Assembly: GCA_037074615.1 (NCBI GenBank) | Contig: CM073535.1 | Location: 7,541,001 to 7,605,000, forward strand | Direction of reading: 5' to 3' | Origin: Leucaena leucocephala | Taxonomy: Eukaryota > Streptophyta > Magnoliopsida > Fabales > Fabaceae | DNA length: 64,000 bases | In this document: positions 1 to 11,200 of the stretch, piece by piece | Position numbering within the stretch: position 1 is the stretch's first letter | How the letters are laid out: each line of letters starts with the position of its first letter | Notes under the pieces: generated by a model | Database searches by the model: none | The model's input: only the letters and a program-made list of their open reading frames with translations | Told to the model about the DNA's origin: nothing | Program-made: the position numbers and the translations under genes

Positions 1-485
1 AAAGAGACGCACAACCAAAAAGAAGACACAAACTGCGGGGTTCCAAAGATGCATGGATGCGATAGTAGCAATTCTTGACGATAAGATGGGCATGGTTGAT
101 CATTTTGAATTCTCGTTTTCACTTACAATCTTATATCACAATGATCTCAGCAACACTATATCTAACGTGAGATACCAACTTGAAAGTGACATATAGTATA
201 CACAGTAATGGCATTTCCACACACAAAAAAAAGCAATTAAGGAAAGGATTTTAAAAATATAAAAAGGATGCAAGCTCTAGAGAGTAAAACTCGTTAATTT
301 CCGCAAGTTAAGCATACAAATCATCAACTCCTCAGGAAATAATAAAAAACAAAAGAGATCTTATCTTAACGTTCCACACAGCAAAAGGCGAAGGAAGAAC
401 AATATAAAGATGCTGCCCTACTACTCAAGACCTTGTTTCTACGCAAAGACATTTCATGCTCTCCATATTTCGTTTTTGCCCCAAC
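1..485. other. 3' flank of the eS12 gene
   Basis: This AT-rich stretch lies downstream of the eS12 stop codon on the minus strand. The part next to the stop is presumably the 3' UTR. I see no coding exon or RNA gene in it. Confidence 0.4.
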
Positions 486-1652
486 TTATTGAGCCTTTAT
501 GTATTGCTGAACAATATCTAACGCCGGTGACTCCTCTCCAAAATCCTGCAGAATCCAAATGTTTAATTTCAAACTAAGATAAAAAAACAAATATGATAAA
601 AAAATGAAGAATTTAATTAGTTTAAACAATATGGCAATTATTCGTAACTTCACTTTTAATCTTTTATTGATATAACAAATTATATTCATTACTATGAAGA
701 GCCTATACCTTCACAACAACACAGGAGCAGCCAACTACTTTCCTTGCTTTCCCCTCAGAATCAATCTTGCACAACTGCGTATGATGAAAAGAATATGCAT
801 AAATAAAATCCCTTACGTATCTTATTAGTATTTGACAAAGCAAATAGATCTATTATCAAAACAGAAACTAGAAAGTGCGATTACTACACCAGAAAGAAAT
901 AGTAAACCAACTTGATTTCAGTCAGAAGCATGGAGAGAATTATTTTGAAACTTAGACACTTCAATATTCAAATATGTATCATTGCTACGACTGATGACTG
1001 ACTAGTTTGTATAATATATTGATGTATCATTATGACCTCTAAGCTAATTAACTCGATTACATACTGTAGTTAATTACCAAATAACAACACCAGGCATGTT
1101 CCAAAATAGAATAACATGTATACAAATAAACATGAAAGTCAGGAAATGCTTACACCAGCCCATTCTCCAAGGGTTTTAGCACTGGCGACAGTCATCAATT
1201 TCACATTATGATCAGCACAAAGTGCCTTGACCAGTTTAACATAATCAGGCTGATCACAGTCCTCGGCAAGCACACAGAGATGTGCAGCGTGCTTTTCGAT
1301 CACCTTGGCTCCTTCATGGAGTCCTCTTGCTAGACCCCCATGAGCCAGAGACTTCCTCAACACAAGCTGCAAGGCAGTCATGATGTCCATGCTCTCACCC
1401 AGGGGTGCTGAAGACTCAGCAGGTACTGCTACATCCTCTTCTCTGTAAATTTTCAGGTTTTTAATCAGTGGTTAAGAGAATGAAAACATCTAAATTTCTA
1501 CTGGCAATTCCATAGAACGGGAAGAATCCATTATTAGACTCATTAAATTTATAAATAAAAGATTATATTAATAGTTGTAATAGCTGTTACAGGTGAAAGT
1601 TACAGAGAACATGAAAGAAGGTAAACGGAGAAGAATAGACATACCCTGACAT
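486..1652 (-). CDS. RPS12: 40S ribosomal protein S12 (eS12), 4 coding exons
   Basis: This encodes a structural protein of the small cytosolic ribosomal subunit. Coding exons on the minus strand are 1652-1645, 1442-1154, 774-709 and 545-486. All junctions are GT-AG and the phases join to give 140 residues (Arabidopsis eS12 is about 144). The tiny first exon holds only ATG-TCA-GG, so the protein starts M-S-G-E-E-D. The core carries the family's LCVLAEDCDQPDYVKLVKAL and KTLGEWAG, then LCKIDSEGKARKVVGCSC, and ends DFGEESPALDIVQQYIKAQ. A leader intron separates the ATG exon from a first non-coding exon near 2385-2440. The N-terminal acidic stretch is variable in the family. Identification rests on dense sequence identity along the whole chain and is firm. 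Confidence 0.95.
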
Positions 1653-2440
1653 TTTGTTAAAGGTTTGAAGATGAAAAGGTAGCTTGTTGCTGCAAGAAGG
1701 AAGATACAACTAAAGTTATAATAGGAATAATCATATATATATATATATATTGTACGTTTCAGAAAGACAAATCCATGACAAACCGCACAGGATCCAAATA
1801 CAATATCCGGCATGTGAAATCCCTTGTTAGTTCTAAAAATTGACAAGTTTCCGATCTCTGAAACACCTCCAACAATATTTTCAGTAAAAAGATCCAATTT
1901 TACTCCTTTTGCTTTTAACCGAATGGCGCATAATAAGTAAAAGGTACCCAACCATGTTAATTGAAGAACCACTTGCTAAGGATCACTACCCTGTAAATCT
2001 CTAACAGATTACTACTACTAGATACCAAATAATCAGAGTAAAACCGAAAACTCATTCTAACTCACACTACAGAACACTTCACTCCCATCAATTAAGAGAA
2101 AAGAATAATTAACCGGTAATTTCAACCCAACTGCCCAAAGCTTCGGTCCAGTTATTCCACTGAAATTTCCCGTTCCAATAATTTGAAAACCAAAATGATA
2201 AAAGAAGCATAAGAAAACAGTTGAAAGTATGACAGAGCATCCATTCACATTGCTCCCATTGAAATTCCCATTGCCAATAATTTGAAAACCAAAATAGAAC
2301 AAACAGTTTCATTATGCTCAGTGTGCTTCATCATCATTTGTGAAAAAAACCTAGAAGAAGAACCGGGAGGATCGTAGGGGTTACCTGAAGGAGATGGGAG
2401 CGAGAGAACTCAACGGCACCAGTCAGAAGAAGCTAGGGAA
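1653..2440 (-). other. eS12 5' UTR with leader intron
   Basis: The inferred leader has a first non-coding exon at about 2440-2385 ending CTTCAG before a GTAACC donor. The intron is 2384-1690, and a second leader part at 1689-1653 follows a TTCTTGCAG acceptor and runs into the ATG exon. The intron holds an AT microsatellite (about 1733-1750). It also holds a diverged tandem duplication of about 100 bp, with copies ending near 2196 and 2295. Leader introns are common in plant ribosomal protein genes, where they often raise expression. The transcription start is a guess from a TATA-like TTTATATAC near 2452-2460. Confidence 0.6.
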
Positions 2441-2493
2441 ATGAGAAGAGGTATATAAAAGTACAAAATATAACAAATGGTTCTTTATGCAGG

Positions 2494-2553
2494 CTAGGGT
2501 TTTCATGCAGCCCATTGAAGATAGGCCCAATTGTCTTGCCAAGAACTGGCCCA
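2494..2553 (-). promoter_or_regulatory. telo-box plus site II elements of the eS12 promoter
   Basis: Read on the minus strand, an AAACCCTAG telo-box lies at 2502-2494. TGGGC-type site II elements lie at 2514-2510, 2529-2524 (TGGGCC) and 2553-2548 (TGGGCC). This pairing is the known promoter signature of plant translation-machinery genes, bound by Myb-like telo-box factors and TCP factors. Its position, 50-110 bp before the inferred first exon, fits. Confidence 0.75.
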
Positions 2554-2559
2554 AATTTT

Positions 2560-3176
2560 AAAATAAAAGAAGATACTGTTGTCAATATTAAAATTATTTA
2601 TATATTGATTTTATGTATATAATTGATTTCATTTATTTTAATTAATATTTATTATTATTGTGATTTAATTCTTATAATTATTTTTTTAATTAAATAATAA
2701 TATTAACTATTATTATTAGAGTAAAATACTCTCATATCCCTTTTGTATTTTTTAGAACTATGATATATTATCTAACTAATAGTTAGAGACTAATTTTTTT
2801 GAGATGTAGAGATTATTTCCTTTTGTGTTTTTAATTATATATAGATCTATTTTTTAAAAAAAAAAATTTACACTTTAATCCAATCTTATAACACAGTTAA
2901 GGATATTCATATATGATTTTTAAAATGAGGGGGCCTGTTTTTTAAGCCTTTTTTCATTAAAAAAAAAGCATATATTTCCCCTCATGTTTATATTCCCCTT
3001 AGTCCATTTTCATAACTTTCATCAGCAGACACCTTTAAATGCAATTTGGAAACCATGCTAGTTTATTCTAGTTATTACCTGACTTGGTCCTTTAATAAAG
3101 TGATAGGGGTTTAAATATTATCTTTAGGTATAAAAATCTTATGGCCATTTATTTACGCTTAAGTAGAGACCTTATG
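2560..3176. other. AT-rich intergenic DNA
   Basis: This stretch is very AT-rich with homopolymer runs. I see no coding exon. The GGGGGCCTG near 2930 resembles the terminus of a Tourist-like element, but I could not pair it with an opposite end. Confidence 0.4.
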
Positions 3177-3448
3177 AATCCACCGTCTATAGGTTCAATT
3201 GGTGAATGGATAAGACATACGATCATTTAGAACATGTTCAATTTCTACGGAATACTACTTTGTTGTGATTTTAGTCGCAATATTTGAGGAGGTATCCTAA
3301 CTTTTAAATGTCTAGGTTTACGCATGAGGATAATAGACAGCTCGCTCTACCCGATATTAGTATCATCTAAAAAAAAAAGAAAATTCTGCCCTACCCTTAT
3401 ATTATAGATAAATCTAACCCTTTTCTAAAAATTTATATACAAAAACAA
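3177..3448 (+). mobile_element. tRNA-derived SINE-like element, copy 1
   Basis: The element opens with an A-box-like AGGTTCAATTGG (about 3191-3202). A degenerate B-box-like GTTCAATTTC follows at about 3236. The body is shared with the copies at 26327 and 38428, including the GGATAAGACATACGATCATTT stretch and TAATAGAC.GCTC. The 3' tail, with a CCTACCCTTA motif and AAAATTTATATA, recurs in truncated copies. Internal RNA polymerase III boxes near the 5' end are the hallmark of tRNA-derived SINEs. I could not delimit a target-site duplication. Confidence 0.65.
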
Positions 3449-4596
3449 AATATAGAGACCCCATGGGTGAAATGATTAGTCCCTACTATCAGTAATGAAT
3501 ACATAATCTGTATAAGAAATACAATGTATAAAGATATATATAAGGATGATTCATATCCCTCTAAGAGTTAAAGTGGACAACGTGGAAAATCCTTCATAAC
3601 ATATTACGGACCACCAAAATTCTTAAATTGCATCACTTCCATATAAATTGAACTATGCCCTTTCCGTGGTTCAAGAGATGAATGTATATACTCCTCTATT
3701 TTTTAATATATAATTTAATTAAAAAATTAATTTTAATTCTAAATATAATTTTTTTTAATATTTATCTATTTTTTTTAAATTACCTCTATTGATACATTAT
3801 CAATAATAATCAAGTAAAAAACATAGTGAGAAAATTAAAGAATATAATTAAAGTATTTTTTTAAAAAATATACTATATGAAATAATTTTTTTAATTTAAT
3901 TAAATTAATTAAATATAATTTATATTAAAAATTAGAGAAGTAATATTTATTTATCTCCTTTGCCGGAACTTGTTGGTTTGGATCTCCAATTGGAGCTAAG
4001 TTTGATAGTAATGTGAACAGTGATATAATCTGTTGGACTACTTCTAGGACTAACAATTACAAGGAAAATATATTTACAAATCATCTCGTTATCTTCTTTT
4101 CACTTTATCAAAAGAAATTATGGTAAGTCTCGTATTAAGAGGATGACCTTAAAAGAGAGACTCTATGACATTTTAAACTTTTCAACAACTAACTCTTAAA
4201 ATATGACTCTTTTATAGATTTATATTTCTTACAATAGTATTTTTTTTATTATTATTAAAAATCATTCAACCGGAGATGGCTATTTACGTAGAATTATGAG
4301 TTGAGCTTTCTAACTCTATCATCAGCTCCCTCCTGGGATGTGATTCTTCCAATAATTTCTGCTCGTTCTACGAATGTTCTTCTCTTTATAATTTCACAAA
4401 CTGATGTTTGTAATATATTTGAATATCCCCCTAGGTTTCCGACTTGTATCTAAATCTCTCCGACACTATTTCACTAAACTAAGCGAAGTATCGCTCCATG
4501 GTCTTGCCAAGTGCTGCAAGATGACATTGGAGACATACTTCATAACTTAAATTCTTTTTTGCACAATGTACCGGAAATGACATTGGGCTCGCCCTT
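3449..4596. other. AT-rich intergenic DNA without recognised genes
   Basis: I see no convincing exon. The segments 3590-3680 and 3960-4560 are less AT-rich but hold no open frame with recognisable protein. Confidence 0.4.
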
Positions 4597-4695
4597 CCAT
4601 TAGTATTGTCAAAAGGGAGGGAGACTTTATCCTATCCTCAGATCGTGGATAAATTTAATTTATTTTTAAAATTTTTTGTACAAAAAAAAAAAGAG
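4597..4695 (+). mobile_element. 5'-truncated SINE tail fragment
   Basis: From TTAGTATTGTCAAAAGGG through ACTTTATCCTATCCTCAG to a run of A, this matches the 3' third of the SINE-like family seen at 3177 and 26327. It lacks the A/B-box head. 5' truncation is typical of target-primed retrotransposed copies. Confidence 0.5.
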
Positions 4696-4699
4696 AGTG

Positions 4700-5200
4700 C
4701 TCAAAACAGTGGGAGATATTATAAAATTTAAAAATCCATTTATGAAAAATCAATTTTAATGAATAAAGATGTATGAAGATATCGTAAAATTTGAAACTCA
4801 CTAAATTGGATTCAATTTATGGGAAAGAGCATATGAACTATCTAATTATTATTTTACCTCTATTTTTTGTTATACCCTCTCTCTCATCTCTCTTCTCTAC
4901 ACTCTCTTCTCTCTCTTCTCTATACTCTCTCCTCTTTCCTCTCTCTTCTCTACCATCTCTCCTCTATCTTCTCTATACTCTCCCCTCTTTCCTCTCTACA
5001 CTCTCTCTTCTCTCCTATTTATTTTCTACCCTCTCTTCTCTCTCATACTTTAATCAAATAATACCCTTTTTATAATTTATCAATATAAAAAGTAATTCCA
5101 CTACTAATCATCCAAACATCTCTATTACTAAAATCTATTCTCCAGAATCTATTCTTTCCAAAATCTATTCTCTAAAAAATAATACAAACAGGCCCTAAAT
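4700..5200. repeat. pyrimidine-rich element with CTCTTCTC core
   Basis: A low-complexity CT-rich block of irregular CTCTCTTCTCTA units occupies about 4862-5052. AT-rich flanks end in ...AACAGGCCCTAAATAA at about 5190-5205, which looks like the end of a Tourist-like MITE with a TAA target. Similar blocks occur at 61770-62340 and, in reverse orientation, at 36540-36850. The apparent open frames here are repeat artefacts. Confidence 0.5.
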
Positions 5201-5205
5201 AATAA

Positions 5206-6140
5206 ATCATTTTTTTATAATTGTACCAGACTTAAAATAACTTCTGTTTTTTCTTATAAATTTCCAATAATTAATTTTTCATAAAATATCCAAAAAAAAT
5301 TAAAATTCACCTATTTTTTAGGGTTTAACAAACTCATCACTTCTTTTCGTATATTCATGTTTGAAAGATTTTTTTCAACAAACATCTAGGTATAACAAAA
5401 TTAATAAATAAGTTCATATAGGTATCTTTAAAAAATCAAAATTATAAAATTAATCACTTTTATGATATGGTAAAAATCTTTGTTTGATTTCAGAAATCCA
5501 CGTGTTAATAACACAAATTTGTTTAAAAAAATTTACATATATTGACTTAATCATAAACGAATCCCATAAGTTTTTCCCATAACTCTAATGCGCAATTGGA
5601 TAAACCCATTTCACTTAATTGCCTTAAAGAGGCTTCTTTAGTCACGGCAAATTCATAATTCCAATTTAGAAGATCAAAATTCTCTGCGTGCAATCTCTCT
5701 TCCTCCTAGTTCGTGTAGATATCAGATCTTTCAACCATTTACTAAACTTTTTTTCCCTAAATTTTTTTTGTTTTTAACAAAGTAGATAATTTGAGTCTAA
5801 CAAAAAAGTTAATCTCTTATACTATAACTAATTAATATTCAAATTTTTACAAAAAAAAAAATCCATATTTAGTAGCAGAGCTCGAACATTTGTTTCAAAT
5901 AACCAAAAACAAAAGTGGATGATTTGAAATTTTACTAATGACTGGGATTTATGGACGTTTTAGTAACGAGTTCCATGTGGATTCATCTAGCCTTGTGTTA
6001 GTTTTTTTTTTCCTTCAATTTTTTCACCCAATTACACTATGGGTACCAGTTAGCCGCTTGGTTTAACTTCTTAAAATAAATAAATAAATAAATTTATTTT
6101 AAAGTTGAAGATACAAATAATCTTATTTTAGATTCAAAAT
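5206..6140. other. AT-rich intergenic DNA
   Basis: I recognised no gene. Short, less AT-rich patches at 5580-5720 and 5940-6000 do not translate into anything familiar. Confidence 0.4.
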
Positions 6141-6149
6141 ATAATTTTT

Positions 6150-7600
6150 AAAAAAGTACAAGTACATTATCAACGTTTCTACTCCCCCTGCCAAGCACCA
6201 ATAGAAAAGCTAAATAAAATAGAAACAGATGTTGAGTCAGAAATCTCGTGTGGAAGTACTGCTCAATGCTCATTGCGCCAATTAATACATGGGGCTGCAT
6301 TAGCATTAGAATTTCATCATCCTCATTGCACAGAAAAATGAAGTTCATAAATGATGACACTCAGAAATGCTTCTCTAATACAGAACTAGATACATCTGGT
6401 TATGGAGGACTGTAACCAACATGTGGCTTCATAAGTTAACGAAAGAATGAATAATCAGATTGAAAATAATAACAAACACAAAAAGGCCAAATAAATCAGT
6501 AAATATTAATCAGAACTGAACCAACATGCAATGCACTAATTACTCCCATGCATACTCAACATCAGAAACGGCTTTATAAATCACAAACCAATGTAAAGAC
6601 AAAATGAAATAGAAACCGGAGAGTCAGAAATCTCGTGTGTGGCAGTACTGCTCATTGCACCGACTTTTAATTGGGGCTGCATTAGCATTAAGAATTTCAT
6701 CATCCTCATAACTCAGAAAACAATGAAGTGCATAAATGATGACACTAACAAATGCTGCTACTGAACTAGATACAGAATCATAGCCAAAGTGTTTCTTCAT
6801 CAAAAGATAACAAGAATGAATTAATAAGTTCAAAACCATCACTAACACACAAGGCCAGATGAAAAAGAACTGAACAAACATGCAATGCATTACTAAAACG
6901 TCCATGAATCCCCGTCTTATTACGATAACAGGCAACGTTTTTAGTTAATTGATCGGAAAGGCTTTCAAAAATCAATGTTAATTGATCGGGAAGGCTTTCA
7001 AAAATCAATGAACTAGAAACTATAACCAAATGACGGCTTTCAAATTGGCAATCGATGTAACCAATGACGGTTTCCAAATGCCAGAAACAATTCAACGACC
7101 AGAAAACTCCAATGAGGCGCCCAGGAACAGTTCATTTCGTGGAAAAGAAGGGAAAATTTACAAAAAAAAAAAAAGGAAATGTTAACCAATGTATAAGGGT
7201 TGAATAAGGAAGGCTCAGATTCGCCTTTTCTCAGACAAGAAAAAAGAGCCAACACGAATGGCTGCGAAACCACAGAACGTAAAGCAGATTCGCCTCGCCA
7301 AGACGTGGGATCTTCTTCCAATGTCTGGTAAAACTGCTATGAACATCATCACAGCCTCAACAGGCCCACCATTATATTTTATATTGACATGTGAAGAGGA
7401 AGGGAAAGAAGAAGAAGAAGAAGATGATGATGAGAGCAAAAGAGCTGTTTGAGGAAGGAGATGAAAAATCACCGGATTGTGCAGTTAATCAGGGAGGGGC
7501 AACAGCTCTCAAAACACCCCCTTCTCCCTGAGACTGCGATCCTCATTCTTAAACTAATGAGATTTGGAACCCTAGTTCTCGCCTTCTACCTTCTTTTATA
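6150..7600 (-). other. unassigned locus with internal tandem duplication
   Basis: Composition here is closer to genic DNA than the flanks. Two diverged tandem copies (about 6229-6530 and 6620-6895, offset near 400 bp) share GAGTCAGAAATCTCGTGTG, GGGGCTGCATTAGCATTA and AATTTCATCATCCTCAT. The segment 7225-7600 is GC-richer. It carries a plus-strand open frame of 64 codons (7258-7452) with an acidic E/D-rich tail, opposed by a Ser-rich minus frame, and an AACCCTAG motif near 7571. I recognise neither product. It may be a non-coding transcript or a decayed gene. The strand is a guess. Confidence 0.3.
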
Positions 7601-8273
7601 GTGATCTACAAGTAGAGAGCAAACCCGACATTTCATTGACCGGCGGCTACTACGATGTCGTTTTAACTTGTCAGTTTCTTTACTTTCTTTTTTTCTCTCT
7701 GGTGGAAAGGGCAATTCATTATTATAAATTACTTTTACTTTTTACTTTTACAACTTAATCTCTTAAGATATTTGTTTATAATTTGTCTGTAAAATTTTTT
7801 AAAAAAAATTATGTAACAAACTATTTACCTCTCATGACATTTATTTTGTAAAATCATTTTAAACTTGAAATATGTCTTCATGCGAGGCACGAATTTGAAA
7901 AAAGTCATATTGCTCATGTTCTATTGCTATAGTGACTTCCAGTCAATAAATTATATTGACTTTCAACTATTTCAGTACAATTAAAGTTCTAAATCTGTAA
8001 ATGTTCAAGTTCAATTCTCAAAAGAATGATTTATTTGTATTCCCTATTATTTCTTTGAGTATACATAATATTAGATAATTCATTCACCACTTCAATTGAT
8101 TGTATATCACAGATTCATATCTGTGCTTTAGCATGATCACAACGAAATTACAAATGTTATGATTACAAAATAATCGCTCATCTTAGGCTTTCTTCTATGT
8201 TACAGATCCCCTGTCAAAACATAACATTACTTACAATCAATGGCTTGCTTTTTATGGGATCCTACCAAAAAAC
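7601..8273. other. spacer downstream of GLE1
   Basis: AT-rich DNA following the GLE1 stop codon. It presumably includes the GLE1 3' UTR close to 8273. No other feature was seen. Confidence 0.4.
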
Positions 8274-11200
8274 TTAACTACCCCATATGCTTGCCCTCCT
8301 TATACTTGATAATAAATTAGATTGCAAGCTCCTTCCTTCTGGCTCTTTAAGGAACTTTTTATTTTCAATATAAGATTGTATCTCCACAATAATCCTGGTC
8401 AGCTCTGGTTCTTTTTGTTTCAGTTCAACCAAGAAGTTATCAGAGACAACCTTCAGCATCTCCAAGACTTGAGATTTGTATCTTCTATAGAGGCCAAATC
8501 CTGCCATCTGAAGACGTAAAATTTACTAAGCTTTACCAACACACAAAACAAGGCTCAGTCTCTCTGCTTCTCTACTCGCTTCTCAGAGGGAGGGAGGAAA
8601 GGAGGTGGGGAGACACAAGCCATGTGGGCCCCACCTAGTGTGTGTGTGAGACAGAGAGAGAGGGAGGGAGGCCTTGAACCAGGGAGACCACACACCATGA
8701 AACAGAGTATATATATTTCACTATTTTGCATTACTTACTTGCAGGAATGCATTAAGCGAAACAGCAGTGTATCTATCGGCTGGGAGATTATTCAGAAGCC
8801 TAGCAAGCCATGCCCAACCTTCTTGCAACCCATGTAAGTTCTGAGCATTTGGAATTTCAGTCTGTTTGAAGTTAAAACAAAGCATTGTGAGCCGATCAGA
8901 CAGATAAGATGAGCAATGGTAGCCAATATATGGTTGGCAAACACTGAAAATCCTCTAATCTAAATCTAAATTAGACTCCCTATGGTCCTTAATACAAGAG
9001 CTAGTTGGTGGGTTAAATTTTGTCCTAAATATAAGACCTCAATCCATTTTATCTACCAAATTTTGTAATTTTTCCTCCAAGGTATTGATTGCACACATTG
9101 AGGGATTTCCATCTAAGGATAGTCATGATGAAATATGCATTTCAGGAAAACCAAGTTCTATTTGCTATAAATAATTAAGATAACTAATTTCTTTAATCTA
9201 CCTAAATTAGTTATCTAACTCTTATATTAATGACCTATTGAGTACTCTAAAGTATAATGCATCATACCTGAACTAGTGCACCGTACACCTTGATGTAGGA
9301 TTCTAGACGCTTTAAATAATCTTCTGTACTCTCAATCTTCCCATCATATTCCCGATAACCCGTACTTTTAAGGTACGCCTCCTTTGGTTCAAAGGTGGAC
9401 TGAAACATTGAGAGGAAAAGATCAGATTCTGATCTGAATGTAACCACAAAAGTTCTCCGTGAATTCAAAAAGATATGTGAAGAAAACATGCATGAGCATC
9501 TCATCATAATGCATGACTATTGTCCCACCACAATAAATAATATACACTATTTAAGCTGAAAATTTAAGAAAATGAAGACATTGCGCGAGGTGTGAAGAAA
9601 AAAGGGAAACAAACAAAGCATAAATTTGTATATTCTGACTATTGGTCATTCTTGATAGCAAATAGAATGACTAGAACAGAAGTTTTGTTTACATTGCTAC
9701 GGTTAAAAGACCAACATTTCACTTCTTTCACGTCCATAAATGGGCACTCGAACCTCTTAGTAAAAAAGAATTAGTAAGCTCAGATTTCTGTTGTAAACAT
9801 ATTGAACTTAAGACAGTCAAGAAAAACAAAATTCACTTCTTCCCAACTCTTGTCAACATAACTAGATCGTAATCCTTTTTATTTCACAGCAATCTCAATA
9901 ACAAGCTGGAAAAGAAGAAAGCAAGGATAAATGTCTCATAAATATTTCTGAATTGTTACCTTTTTGTAAACTATGTGCTTTGGAACAGTGTAGATGCAGG
10001 CTCTATGGAACTCTGCTAGCAAAATATCCATAACATATGGGACCTGCCTCACAAACAATAATCAATGAAATCCAAAAGAAAAGGAAAAACAATCCATAGT
10101 TCCTAGTCATTGCTTGCTTGGAAGTGATTGTCAACAAACATGAGAATAAAAATCTTCAGTCCAACAGTGAGGAATCGGTTATAAAGAGTAGGTTTAAGAT
10201 ATTTGTCTAACACCAAGTAATGTATGAAAGATGTTGTGATTGTAGATCAGAAATCAAGAAAAGAAGTTGTAGGAAAGAACTCAGATGAAGGAAGGAAGAA
10301 GAGAATTCAGAAGATTGAAGAAGAGAGAATCAAAAGAGAATCGAGAGAAAGAGAGAACGAAAAAGCAAGTAAGGGAAACTGTTTACTGAATTATTCCAAT
10401 CATGCCTTCATTACATCTATCCTTCTGTATTTATACATCTTGGTTCCGTAACTAAAGCTAAAGTCACAGGGATCACCTTTGCAATACCATGACAGTAATT
10501 AATTTTTATAACAAAAGACCACTAATCATTTGCCAAAAAGTATCAAATTAAAAGGCTATACCATCTTATACATCAGTAATCTGAAAGGATAGAGGGTAAA
10601 ATGCAGTACCTTAGAGGTAACAAGAACAATGACGTAACCACTTCCAAAGGCAGCATTACCAGGGTTCTCACAGTAGGAAACAACCTGTAAAGTATCTCAC
10701 ACAGATACATTATTATGTCATACGAGGATAAGATATTACATTAAATTACAAAATAAAGAAAAAATTTGATGATGATGGAGATATTTACATGTAATTCCAT
10801 TCATCAGCTGCAATCATAGAAAAAATCAAAATTCTACCACGTCCAATTAAATATTTGAAATACTCTATTGTCGCCTCAAATTTGTTTTTCAAAATATTAA
10901 ACCAACACATCTCTTCCTTCTTCGAATGTTTATTAGCAGTTTGTGACAAAACCCGTTTTTTTTTCAAATCAGTATTCTTATTTGATCAAAGACCAAACAA
11001 GATATCACAGAAAGGTTCATTATTCATTTAGTATTAAAAGGTAAGAACTGCCAAAGTGACCTCCGGCAATTTGGTTAAAGTGTTATTCATTAAACTACAA
11101 AGTTGGAGGCTCGAATTGGCAAGGAAAAGTATTAAAAAGTAAGAACTTCTAAAATGGATACATATGAATTAGGGAGGTTATAATTGTTTATATTCTGTAT

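Noticed and set aside
4791..5075. Overlapping Leu/Ser-rich open frames of 94 and 64 codons
   Set aside because: They are translations of a CTCTTCTC low-complexity tract and have no protein character.
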